A DNA stretch of 64,000 nucleotides from Corythucha ciliata (taxonomy: Eukaryota > Arthropoda > Insecta > Hemiptera > Tingidae), in contig CM075943.1 of NCBI GenBank assembly GCA_038030265.1, forward strand, positions 35,154,001 through 35,218,000, given 5' to 3'. The notes beneath the pieces were generated by a model. The model was not told the origin of the DNA. It made no database searches and saw only the letters and a program-made list of their open reading frames with translations. The translations under genes and the position numbers were made by a program. Within the stretch, counting starts at the first letter, position 1. Each line of letters starts with the position of its first letter. Positions 55,401-64,000 of the stretch are shown here, piece by piece.

Positions 55401-57625
55401 CCACGACTGGTGGCCAGCCAGTCGAGCCCGAGAGGCACCACGTGAAGGAGGGTCTTTCAGAGCTGAGGCTTGCGCCATGAACCGAAACCGGGCAGGGAAG
55501 GTGCCCCTGCCCGGGTTGGGAAGGTGTCCCTTCTCGGGCATTGCCGGTCCCAGCCCCCTGCGCTCCAGCCGGTCTCAACGCCGCAAGGGCATGTTGGAGA
55601 GTCCCACGACCGGAAGAATCACAACTTGGCGTTAAAAGTGGCGGCGTGCTCAAGGGTGAACCACTTGGCCGCCGCCAGTCTCGTCCGAACATCGGGCACG
55701 AACCCAAACATACGCCTACCTGTTGGACTGCTAGCCCAACGCGCCGACGACCCAGGTCATCAAGAAGGCGGATGTCCCAAGCGGCCCAACATTCATCGGC
55801 CATAAGACCGATGCGCTCTGCCCAGTCTTCACGGCACAGTACCAAGCCCTAGTTTCCCTGGGCGAGGCGACGCCGGTGAACCTGGCAGATCGAGCAGGAG
55901 GTCCCTAGGAGGTGTCCCCTCCATCACCTGGAGCGCGCCGGAGCTAACCGTCCGGTACGCCATGGCTACCCGCACCAGCGCCTGCCACTGCAAGCTGAGG
56001 ACTTACGCCCCCTGGGCCCTCGTTGGTCGGTACCACCACCACCACGCCATGCGACAGGGTGGGGATGAATACCGCTCTGAAATAACTCGCCCGGCAGCGG
56101 TAGTCCGCACCCCAGACGTTTCCCGCCACTGAACTGAAGAGGGCAAAAGTCCTCTCTAGCTTTTCCGCAACTACTTCAAGTTGTTTATCTCAGCCCCAGC
56201 GTAGGGCGCCTCCCGCTTACCCACGAGGCGAGCCCCCCGGTACCGAACTACGAGGGGGCTACCCCGAGGGAGCCGACCCCGCATCAGGACTAATTAGGTC
56301 TTCGGCACCGCGAGAGCCAGTCTGACCGCCCCGCACACTTGCCACTGTCCGCAAGAAAATTCGCGTGGCCCCGTAGAATGGACGAAGTCGAAAACACCGG
56401 AATCACGGGAAGAACCCTTTCAACCGCTCCTCCGTTCGAAAATCTGTTTCGATAAAATACGCCTGTAGATACGCGGATTGATGCAATTTTAAATTTCAAA
56501 GTCGCGCTATTCATGCGTCCTTCGGAAAATAGTAACTCGCGGATGCAGCCGGACACTAGACAACTAAGCAGGCGTCATCGTCCCTCATGGAGGGAAAAAA
56601 GGAGCGTTTTGCGTTATCATAAAATTGTACGATTTTCTCTACGCCCAGAGCAGCCTTTCGCAATCCTCCAGTGTTGAGGTTGAGGTTAATCCTTGGACTT
56701 CACGAATGCGTAGCCTCCATTTGAAAGTAAATTCGTGCGCCAAGCCAAGTTAATACGTTTGCTTCTTTCATCTTCCTCCAATCTCCAGAGAGGGGCAGGT
56801 GCCCCGACTGGCGACGACCGTGCATGCACTTCCTGACTTGGTTTGCCGGGCTAGGAAGTGACTGAGGAGCGGGAATAAACCTCAGCTACTGGGGAGCAGT
56901 CCACATAGGTATGAGCGCTGTAATTAAGTCCATGCTGCGAGTGTGTTGCAGCAGATATTTGACGAACCAAAATAATGCAATCCCATACTTTTCACTCCAG
57001 TAGATTTCTACTAGTAGTTATCGAAAGCAGAAAGAGAAATGTGCATTGGCACTTCATAATCTTAAGAGGGGCCAGGCGCGCCCTCCCCTTTACTAGGCCC
57101 ATGAAGACACAACCGTGATCAGTACAAGTACCAGCTTATGAATTATGGCTATGTTTCTAACGTTTAAGGGCAAAGAGCAGTGCTCATTTTTCGTTCCCTC
57201 CATATCTATCAGAGTAATGCCTGTGTGGTCCATATTGTAAACGGCTCAAATATAACGCTTCATTGAAATGATTACATTCGTTAAACACGCATACTTTCTG
57301 TTGATTGGTGGTTATCAATACATCCCATGGAATTTCGATATGATGCAACAAGGCGTCATTCAATTAATGCTGTCCCAGCGGTAGGCAAATGATTATTTGA
57401 ATAAAAATGTTCAATGAAAAGCGAAAAGCTCAGGAAATTACACGGTTATACAAAAGTTGTCGCTAGAAGTGTGTAACAGGACATTACATATACGCCAGTC
57501 GATACGTTTTTTGAACTCACCGTTTTGACCGACGCGTCCTCTTCGATTTCAACATTTTTATTCTGTTTTGGCGTTTTTACCGTGACCGAAATTGTTTTCT
57601 TTTGACTTTCCCCTGACTCTGCCAT
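49446..57625 (-). CDS. UBQLN: Ubiquilin (UBL-UBA proteasome shuttle)
   Basis: Seven exons on the minus strand: 57521-57625, 51255-51450, 50897-51177, 50062-50831, 49794-49911, 49599-49719 and 49446-49525; 556 aa. Exon 1 ([20 protein letters not shown]) and exon 2 form the ubiquitin-like domain ([12 protein letters not shown]...[13 protein letters not shown]). Exons 3-4 hold the Met/Asn/Pro-rich STI1 repeats ([43 protein letters not shown]) and a Gly/Pro/Ser linker; exons 6-7 the UBA domain ([20 protein letters not shown], then [16 protein letters not shown]). Ubiquilins carry ubiquitinated and membrane clients to the proteasome. Intron 1 is 6.07 kb and contains a gag-bearing inverted element and a GC-rich retroelement. 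Exon 1 stands head to head with RPL17. Confidence 0.96.
51597..54102. mobile_element. Inverted-arm retroelement remnant around a gag fragment (ubiquilin intron 1)
   Basis: 51599-52364 is repeated inverted at 53334-54100 (about 766 bases, very high identity, including a C-run in one arm and the matching G-run in the other). The 970-base centre holds a truncated gag-like frame. LTRs of one element should be direct, so this is a rearranged element, two opposed LTR copies, or a foldback unit that captured gag. Confidence 0.8.
52702..53277 (+). CDS. Truncated retrotransposon gag-like protein
   Basis: 191 codons from [18 protein letters not shown]. After an N-terminal helical part and a Pro-rich spacer, [19 protein letters not shown] followed by [17 protein letters not shown] resembles the start of the capsid region of Gypsy- or BEL-type gags. 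The frame then ends within a direct repeat (TGTCTAGGGTGGAAAAAGAA at 53230 and 53271). No zinc knuckle, protease or reverse transcriptase follows. Confidence 0.6.
   Translation: MALPALDKLIERQTFLRKELISAIHNKSYCASWINSDLKDDLFASALLLGTLQIPTPDQLREQLKTYFSSFDVAEALTALDDNMIKLRPLFEPSAQAPSQNVIAKLTPENPTSLPNLPPPQPPPMPMPVPKPNKKIPKIDVPSFSGEPPENIESFIDRYETVASIYSWDENDKVVACLGWKKKVTRKRSPV
54593..54630 (+). ncRNA. Hammerhead-ribozyme-like motif, second copy
   Basis: Plus strand: AGACG, CTGAAGA, T, GGT-loop-GCC, GAAA, CCGGT, C, CGTC. Compared with the 47.7 kb copy, stem I changes from AACG/CGTT to GACG/CGTC, a compensatory A-T to G-C swap, and stem II keeps pairing through a G-U wobble. Downstream sequence (CCGACGAGGGTAGACTGAC) matches the right arm of the 47.7 kb element. 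Confidence 0.45.
54700..55200. other. Ubiquilin intron 1, unassigned stretch
   Basis: No gene seen. Minus-strand frames at 54713-54987 have no recognisable domain. Confidence 0.35.
55200..56350. repeat. GC-rich retroelement-like block (ubiquilin intron 1)
   Basis: About 1.1 kb with GC content far above the rest of the window. 55273-55510 is an inverted copy of 33079-33318. Dense CG dinucleotides, GGTACC words and several overlapping frames on both strands resemble the untranslated or ORF1 part of GC-rich LINEs, but I see no reverse transcriptase and cannot assign a family. Confidence 0.5.
56350..57440. other. Ubiquilin intron 1, proximal part
   Basis: No gene or clear repeat recognised; minus-strand frame 56290-56556 lacks a domain. 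Confidence 0.35.
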
Positions 57626-58192
57626 CTTAAAGAGTGGTAGTTGTTTTCCAGGAGCGCCTTTTTTCTCTCTCTTTCTTACGAAGACGCACACCGTCCACAA
57701 AACAATACAGAGGGGGGGGGGGTTGAACCGATGATTAGACAAAAATTCGCACAATGATAGTCCCCGAACCAATTAAAGTGAATTATATCGCTAGGCGAGA
57801 CCCTGGCCAGGTCACTGGAATTTTAAATCGTTTCCAAATAAAGAGGGGAAAACTAAAAATGAAAAAAGAAAGAAAGATAATGACACGGCGAATGAGGTGA
57901 TGTCCGAAAATGACTAGCACTCCGTGAACAGTGAGAGCGATCTCGGTGGTTCTGCGGTTTCAGTGTTACCTAATTATTGTTTTCTGCCCGCGATTTTTAA
58001 AAAAATCGCGAAATCTGGATATCTACGGTTGTGAATTTGTAATTTTAGGGCTGTTAATAGATGTAAAAACGCGTAGGCAACTAATTTTTTGTTTTTTAGT
58101 AGTCGTAAAAAGGTGAACTCGCCTCGAGGCGCGGCTGCTACCGGTAGGAGCGCCACGGAGCTCACTCGTGAACCTGACCTGCTAGCGCACAA
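57626..58192. promoter_or_regulatory. Head-to-head promoter region of ubiquilin and RPL17
   Basis: 567 bases between the ubiquilin ATG (minus) and the predicted RPL17 transcription start (plus). A G-run near 57712 and no TATA box; probably a shared bidirectional promoter. Confidence 0.55.
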
Positions 58193-58475
58193 CCTTTTCC
58201 CGTATTCCCGTTCCTTGTGTTGAGGTTTGAGATTTTTGTCCGTCGGTGAGTGCATTTTACCAAATAATTCGTGGCTTTATCTGTTTTCATCATACTCATT
58301 GTTGATTATAATAAATATTTTCGATTGAAATTCAATTCCTGACAAATTAATGGTCCTGTTTAAATCATAACGGGGAAATTCTGTTTTAAAGTCAACGTGG
58401 ACAGCGGACACTGATCCTGAAGGTTATTCCTTCGAAGTGTCGTGTTGGTTTTACCATAGTTTGTTTTCGTTTCAG
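58193..58475 (+). promoter_or_regulatory. RPL17 5' TOP-like start and 5' UTR intron
   Basis: CCTTTTCCCG at 58193 is a terminal-oligopyrimidine-like start, as expected for ribosomal protein mRNAs. The leader exon ends at CCGTCG with donor GTGAGT (58246), and a TTTCAG acceptor ends at 58475, two bases before the ATG. Confidence 0.6.
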
Positions 58476-58477
58476 GA

Positions 58478-59246
58478 ATGGCTAGGTATTCGCATGAACC
58501 GGATAATGCGACCAAATCTTGTAAGGCTCGCGGGTCCAACCTCCGAGTTCATTTCAAGGTAAACCCTTCCACACTTTATTCATACGTTCGAGTTCGATTC
58601 TATCAGTGTGAAACCCGTGCTTTTAGAACACTCGCGAAACGGCTAAGGCCATTCGTGCTATGCCGCTGAGACGAGCCGTTCGTTATCTGAAGAACGTCGT
58701 CGACAAAAAAGAGTGTGTACCCTTCAGAAGGTTCAACGGAGGCGTCGGTCGTTGTGCTCAGGTAATTGAACAGCCTCAATTTCATGTTTACACTTATATC
58801 CCGGTGTTATGTCAATCACATTCAGGCTAAACAATGGGGCGTCACTCAAGGGCGATGGCCCAAGAAATCAGCCGAATTCCTTCTTCAACTCTTGAAGAAC
58901 GCCGAGTCCAACGCCGACTACAAAAGTTTGGACGTTGACCGCCTTGTCATCGAGCACATTCAAGTCAATCGTGCTCCCAGGCTGAGGCGACGAACGTACA
59001 GAGCCCACGGTCGGATCAATCGTAAGTTTGGCTTTTTTATCACTTGAATACAGTCGTCAAATGCCTTGGGACTTCAACTTCGGTTCTTTTCTTCACTCAG
59101 CGTACATGAGCTCGCCTTGTCACATTGAAGTCGTTCTGACTGAGAAAGAGCAAGTTATTGCTAAAGCAACCGATGACGAGCCCGCGAAGAAGAAAGTCTC
59201 GAAAAAGAAGTTGGCCAGACAAAAGGAGAAGATGCTGAGAGAATAA
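58478..59246 (+). CDS. RPL17: 60S ribosomal protein L17 (uL22)
   Basis: Four coding exons: 58478-58558, 58627-58761, 58826-59021 and 59101-59246; 185 aa against 184 in human. The protein starts [20 protein letters not shown] and includes [20 protein letters not shown], the conserved [24 protein letters not shown] block (here [20 protein letters not shown]), the exit-tunnel hairpin [20 protein letters not shown], and the basic C-tail [12 protein letters not shown]. uL22 lines the nascent-peptide tunnel of the large subunit. Introns are short (64-79 bases), fitting a highly expressed gene. AATAAA occurs about 25 bases after the stop. Confidence 0.98.
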
Positions 59247-59585
59247 GAAATATAATTTTCTTTTTTTAACAATAAATAAGATCGCAGCAGCGCTTCTTTT
59301 GTGTATAATCTGCGTAGCAATCACTTTCCTTAAGTCATCTATTAGTCGAACATTATTTTGACTCGGAAATCGGAATAGTTCAACGCCCGTGTGTAACTGG
59401 TAGGGTGGGATTAAGTACCTTGACGAGGAGGGGGTAGTAGATAAACTTGTGTGTGAACGATATATTGTGGGCGTACGCATTTGGTTGTTGTGTTCGTCCT
59501 GGGAGAAAACGCTAGGTTAACTTTGAATGCAGGGCAAAATTGACACCAGCTTTCAGTGCCAGTCGCCTAATTGGGCTGCAGTTAT
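59247..59585. other. RPL17 3' flank
   Basis: Contains the polyadenylation word AATAAATAAG near 59271; no other feature. Confidence 0.4.
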
Positions 59586-59589
59586 GCAG

Positions 59590-59715
59590 GGTTTTCCTAG
59601 CGGCGCAAATCGTTAAGCGCAGCGTATATGTTTCCCAGTTGAAAAGAAAACATGTGGCAACTGGAAATCAAAAGAAAACACGCTGCGCTGAGCGTTTACG
59701 TTGCTAGGAAAATCC
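59590..59715. mobile_element. Short hairpin MITE
   Basis: GGTTTTCCTAGC and GCTAGGAAAATCC are inverted ends, with GCGCAGCG and CGCTGCGC pairing inside. Weaker inverted matches outside (TTCAGTGCCAG near 59551 and CTGGCACTGAA near 59812) suggest a larger or nested unit. Confidence 0.65.
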
Positions 59716-59719
59716 GGCT

Positions 59720-60395
59720 TTATCTAGTCACAGTACACTTGGCAGGCTACGAAGTTCGGTCACGAAATTCGTCTTCGCCTAAAACATCGTTAAGTTGGCA
59801 GAAGCCTTAAACTGGCACTGAACAGTTTGCTGGGCAAAGTTACGACACCTGAAGGGGCATCTTCTGGGTTTGGACGCCGACGGTGTCCATCTGATGCTAG
59901 GGGGGGGGGGGAATATAAGTTATTCATGAGGGGCGGGGGTGTCCAAACATTTTTGATTGGTGAGTGGACACAAGGAGAAGGAATAATCCAGGGTATAGGG
60001 ATTTTCTACAGGGGCAAGTTTTAGATAAATGGCCACCCTTGGTAACGAGTGGTCAAGCACCGGCCCTAAGAGGGCGGGGGCAATATTTCATTCAGCTCGT
60101 TCATCATGAACATCAAAGTTACTTTCTATCAAGTGACGTTTTCGAAGGGTCCGCGCCGAAACTCGACACTCAGCGTTGTGCGTGTCGTGAAGGGAGGGGG
60201 AGCAGACATTAAAATTTCGGGGGAGCTGTATAGGGTTACCAACTCGAAATTTTTGCAGAATCGGGACGAAAGTTTGAAAGTCCAAAATCAGCTAGGACAA
60301 ATGATAGAAAAAAGCTTGATGTGCACTCGCATAGGACAAGCTTGAGCTCAAACTACTCTAACCACAAGAAGCTCAGGGCAGGGCCGGTGTGTTCG
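59720..60395. other. Intergenic stretch, nothing recognised
   Basis: A G-run near 59902 and short frames without domains. Confidence 0.35.
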
Positions 60396-60475
60396 TGGGG
60401 GATAGGGCGTTGCGTTCCAGCGGCCTGGCACTGCGGTCGTTGGTTCGATTTCCGCGCTGGTCAACTAACAAATTT
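60396..60475 (+). repeat. tRNA-derived SINE head
   Basis: GGGGGATAGGGCGTTGCG followed 35 bases later by GGTTCGATTTCCGC resembles an A box and a B box at tRNA-like spacing, but cloverleaf arms do not close. Followed directly by the family-4 word array. Confidence 0.5.
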
Positions 60476-60479
60476 TGGC

Positions 60480-60745
60480 CAGCCTCTGAGTTTTGAGGTC
60501 CTACCCTTTGTGGTAATGCTCAAACCAAAAGTGCTTCAACGAACCACAAAATGCTCTATCCAAAGAAATGCTCAAGCACAGAAAGCACTTGAGCACAAAA
60601 TTCTGTAACCACAAAAGCTTAGTTTCCAAAAAGCTCTAACCACAACCAGCCCTGATCACAAAAAGTCTAACCAAAGAGCATTGAATCCAAAGAGACCAAA
60701 TGCCTAAAGCTGCAACCCCAAAATGCTCTAGCCCCAAAAAGCCTT
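60480..60745 (+). repeat. Degenerate word array, family 4
   Basis: Units of about 17-25 bases of the form AACCACAAAATGCTCT or AACCAAAGAGC, in at least ten diverged copies; reverse complement of the array at 43681-43810. Confidence 0.65.
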
Positions 60746-61264
60746 ATTCATAAAGCGTTCTTTGCAGTTTGAACAAGCAAACACAGTGAACACATGAAGA
60801 TTTTGACTAAACAGACGTAAACAAACTAAAGTTTTGTCCGTTTTTTGGCGCTAAACAAACGATTCCGTTCATAGTTCATGTTGCGTGAAGCTGGCCCGAC
60901 ACGCAGTCTTAAAAAAGTACCTGAAAGGTGAAAAAAAAAAAAAAAAAAATCGACTGTCGAACGAATTTTCATTAATTATTCTCAGTTGATGTGTCAGGCC
61001 ATGTTCAACGTGCATCTTTATTCTTGGAATAAAATTATTATATGCCCGACGTCAATTTAGGCAGAAACTGCCTACAGGAGGATAAAAGGCAGAAACTGTC
61101 CAACGACAAATAGCCACAAAATTGTATTGTTTTGGTGGATAGCTAGACGCGAAATTGCATGTTCCCTGGGAGCACACTCCTCAAATTACTGGTTTTGAAT
61201 CATCGCAGTGGCAGTGAAATATTCTTTGTATTAAGTTCGGTGCATAAACAGCCTCGAAATTGTA
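60746..61264. other. Intergenic stretch, nothing recognised
   Basis: Poly-A run near 60931-60949; no gene. Confidence 0.35.
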
Positions 61265-61975
61265 AAGGGCCGTTTACACTAGCAACTTTTGTCTCGGCAA
61301 TAAATATTCCTCCATATTGCCGAGCAACTATTTTCATTTCGGCAATATTGCCGAGTGTTGCCTGGTTAGTTGCCGCGAGTGGAGCAACATTTCCGGGCGT
61401 TGAACCCACTCGTACAATTTTTTTTCATGTTGCCGAAAAGTACGGCCTCCTTGGAAAACTTCCGGCAACTTTTCGAACCTGAGAGGTTTCGAGACGTTAT
61501 TTTGGAACGTTTTAATTTCTTAATTGAGCGTTATCATGCAAAAAACATTTAAATATTAGATAATAATATTTTGTATTAAATAAATTAAATTCTTAAATAT
61601 TTGATATGGCTTTCAAAAAAAATACCTACATGAAAAATTGGAATCCATGTAGAACAAAACACGTTCAAAGGGGAGGGGGGGGGGCAATAACGTTTGGAAC
61701 TCCAGCGAAGGGGGCGTGACGCCGAGCAAGGGATTTTTATGAGAGAGGGGCGATAAATGCTGCTGATACAAAAAAATCGACAGCCTCTACTGACAGACAT
61801 ATCGAGAGCAACTTTTTCCCATCTCCCTCTAGTGTAAACGTATAAAAATTGAGCAATTTTTATGGAGCAACATTTATTGAGCAACCTCCGGCAAGAAATG
61901 TTGCTCGTGATGTGGAATAGAGTTGCAGCAATATTGCCATGAGTTGCCGGACAACTCTTGTGTAGCAAGTCCCTT
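61265..61975. mobile_element. Inverted-repeat element with GGCCGTTTACAC-type ends
   Basis: AAGGGCCGTTTACACTAGCA and the inverse of TGTAGCAAGTCCCTT form the ends; the words ATTGCCGAG/CTCGGCAAT and GAGCAAC recur inside. About 711 bases, no coding capacity. Confidence 0.6.
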
Positions 61976-62126
61976 GTTTTAAGATTGAAGGTTATTTGTG
62001 GCTAGAAAGCAACGAAATTTCATGTTTTGAAGGATAAATAGCCGGAATAGCAAGTTGAGAGACCGTTAGCTGCGAAATTGCGTGTTTTAGAGGATAATAA
62101 CCATGCAGCTGCGAATGAATGGATGA

Positions 62127-62350
62127 ATAAAGGTCTATCCACACACATCAGTGCCGTGAACGGGACGTGCCCCGTCCGACAAATAAAATATTATTCTCAA
62201 TGGAAATTGAAGGGACACGCCCCTGACGCGTGCCGGATTATGTGCAAACGAGCCTCTCAATTCCCGTAGGAGAATAATATTTTACTTGTCGGACTTGCCC
62301 CGTCCCGGCACGTCCCGTTCACGGTACTGATGTGTGTGCATCGATCTTAA
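62127..62350. mobile_element. Hairpin MITE, 224 bases with about 95-base arms
   Basis: ACACACATCAGTGCCGTGAA and its near inverse, then GGGACGTGCC and AATAAAATATTATTCTC, are mirrored on the right. Arms are nearly identical. Confidence 0.85.
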
Positions 62351-62494
62351 GGTGTGAAATAAATAAGTGGGAGAGATCTTTCTTACCTTCAATATCTTCA
62401 TTGGACACTCTCACACCTACAACCCTCAATTTTTAATTTTTTAAAAAATGTTTGATCATACCCACGTGCAGTGACGAACCAACACCTAAACAGG

Positions 62495-62645
62495 GCCCTG
62501 GGGGTCAACCATGACCATGAGGCAGCGTAAAAATCCCGTCAATCGCGGTATCTATGGCGCTATAACATTATTAGTGATAAACCGTCCTTAGGTACCGCTT
62601 GCGTTACTTTTTCAACGCTCGCTAGCTCATGGTTGACCCCCTGGG
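62495..62645. mobile_element. Short MITE with GGGGGTCAACCATGA ends
   Basis: CCCTGGGGGTCAACCATGA and TCATGGTTGACCCCCTGGG are inverted ends 151 bases apart; the inside is unpaired and AT-rich. Confidence 0.75.
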
Positions 62646-62739
62646 CGGAAATCTCTATGACTCTCCGTAATCTCTAAATAAACAAGGAATATAAATATAC
62701 CTACATTTTTACGTTGCGTTAAAGTATGGCTTTTTCTAA

Positions 62740-62960
62740 ATTTTAGCCGCGATCAATTTCAGCCGAAAATTACCGCGTTACTAAGTTTCAGCTGTGAATT
62801 AGCGGGGTTTGACAAATCTATCCAAGTTTTTCTCAATTTTGGGCGTGAATCATGGTTTTTCTCAATATTAGTCGCGAATTATATCTTAAACTCAACCGAG
62901 AATTATCGCTTTTATTCAATTTTAGCCGCGGATTATCTAAATTTATTAATTTGTTGTATA
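62740..62960 (-). repeat. Degenerate word array, family 2 (reverse orientation)
   Basis: Units TTTTAGCCGCGATTA / TTTTTCTCAA of about 30 bases, facing the forward array at 63130-63470. Confidence 0.6.
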
Positions 62961-62984
62961 ATTCATTTTTTGGTCCATTTTTAC

Positions 62985-63850
62985 CAGCCCCAGCTAAAAA
63001 CGCCTCCATAAGGGGGCGCCGATTGCCGAGTCGCTGGTTTTTTAACGAATTTTCTTGGCTCTTGCGTATCCTATCGAAGTAGTCCTATTAAAGTGGGCAG
63101 TTCTTTTCTTTCAGCAGGCTTATAGGGGCAGGTCTACGTCTCAACTTGAGAAAAAACGCTGATGCCCAGTTTATTCTGGTGGTCCTTTCCGCTAAAATTG
63201 AGAAGGCACGCTAGTTTGCTGTTCTTGGGGCAATTGCACGGCTAAAAGTTTTAATAAATGCCAATATTCTTGCGAATATTCTTGCCAATATTATTATTGC
63301 GAAAAGGTGCTCATTCGTGGCTAAAATTAAGAAAATGCGCCAATTCGTGGTTTCTAATACAACTTCCAGGCCAAAAGTGGGGAAGAACGCTCATGTGTAG
63401 GTCTTTGGGCAAATCCGCGGCTAAAATTGAAGATAGCGCTAATTCAAGCTAAAAGTGACGCTTTGCCTGTGACGTATGTGAGGCGGGAGCCGCGCGATTT
63501 TAGCTGCTAGAGCGGGTACAGCGTTTGTATCGGACGTGCGATTTTCATCGAAAAAGGACAGATAGAACACTACAGGCGTTTTCCGCTGTAAATGCTCAAG
63601 ATGCTTAACGCTGAAATCGCGTAACTCCCGCTAACGTAGTACGGGGCTTTGGAGAAACATCGCTGATTCACATCTAGAATTGAGGAAAAGCGCGGCGTGG
63701 ACAGCTCGGTAGGAATGAAATTAATTAATTCTATGAAATTAATTATGAAGATGATTCAAATAAAGTAAAAAGAATGTCTTCTTCTTCTGGTTCGTCTTAT
63801 TGCTCTCCCCCACACCTGACATTTTGAATTTTGCCGCCCAGGGAGTCCAC
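62985..63850 (+). repeat. Long dispersed repeat, copy 2 (includes family 2 word array)
   Basis: Same block order as 45790-46750: CCAGCTAAAAACGCC, AGTTCTTTTCT, GGCAGGTCTACGT, GGCTAAAATTGAGAA units, TTCTTCTGGTTCG. Identity is moderate, so the copies are old. Confidence 0.65.
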
Positions 63851-63954
63851 CGCCGTGATCTGGCCCGGTTCAAACCGTACCTAACCACTTTTCGGTTTAA
63901 ACTCCTCCGATACCGATCTCCCATCTCATATTGTATTCCGATCAATGGGGAGCA

Positions 63955-64000
63955 AAACTTGTAAAAACCAAATTTCGTGGATCCGGCTCTTCCAAAAATT
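63955..64000 (+). repeat. Start of a family 1 word array at the window end
   Basis: AAACCAAATTTCGTGG then GGCTCTTCC matches the unit of 22160-23270. Confidence 0.5.

Noticed and set aside
55384..55845. 153-codon minus-strand frame in the GC-rich block
   Set aside because: High GC reduces stop codons in all frames; several equally long overlapping frames exist and none has a domain.

Overview
The window is a piece of an animal nuclear genome, almost certainly an arthropod and probably an insect. The genes are split by GT-AG introns of about 50 bases to 6 kb. The lipase and the SLC46 transporter are of the types that are multigene families in insects, and the intergenic DNA is AT-rich and full of short inverted-repeat transposons. 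A hemipteran is my guess, but the sequence does not prove it. No CRISPR, operon or prokaryotic feature is present.

Layout. 1-1102: terminal-inverted-repeat element touching the window edge. 1189-6397: a 2.6 kb tandem duplication carrying two copies of an SLC46-type transporter on the minus strand; one is intact (514 aa), the other has a 1-base frameshift. 6.4-20.9 kb: gene-poor, with two very long hairpin elements (13.7-14.9 and 15.7-17.6 kb), a TA-flanked MITE nested in one of them, and a GC-rich hAT-type MITE. 20.9-24.9 kb: a complete seven-exon secreted lipase whose fourth intron holds an intact intronless UPF0235/C15orf40-like gene. 25-31 kb: repeats, including an inverted copy of lipase exon 3 and a 2.35 kb composite inverted-repeat element.

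31.7-59.2 kb is a housekeeping cluster: GPN1 (+), CCDC47 (-), GNL2/NOG2 (+), DJ-1 (-), WASHC3 (+), ubiquilin (-), RPL17 (+). I rebuilt the coding exons of each by joining in-frame splice sites, which recovers four exons with no long open frame or split from their gene (WASHC3 last exon, ubiquilin exon 1, parts of CCDC47). DJ-1/WASHC3 and ubiquilin/RPL17 are head-to-head pairs; GPN1/CCDC47 and GNL2/DJ-1 are tail-to-tail. The products serve general functions: RNA polymerase II import (GPN1), ER membrane-protein insertion (CCDC47), 60S assembly (GNL2), 60S structure (RPL17), redox and glycation defence (DJ-1), endosomal actin (WASHC3) and proteasome delivery (ubiquilin). They share no pathway; adjacency is probably promoter sharing and compact ends.

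59.2-64 kb and the large introns hold MITEs, tRNA-derived SINE pieces and several unrelated families of degenerate 25-35 base tandem words. The most unusual signal is a hammerhead-ribozyme-like core at 47.72 kb (-) and 54.60 kb (+), with a compensatory base-pair change between copies, plus a decayed relative at 25.9 kb.
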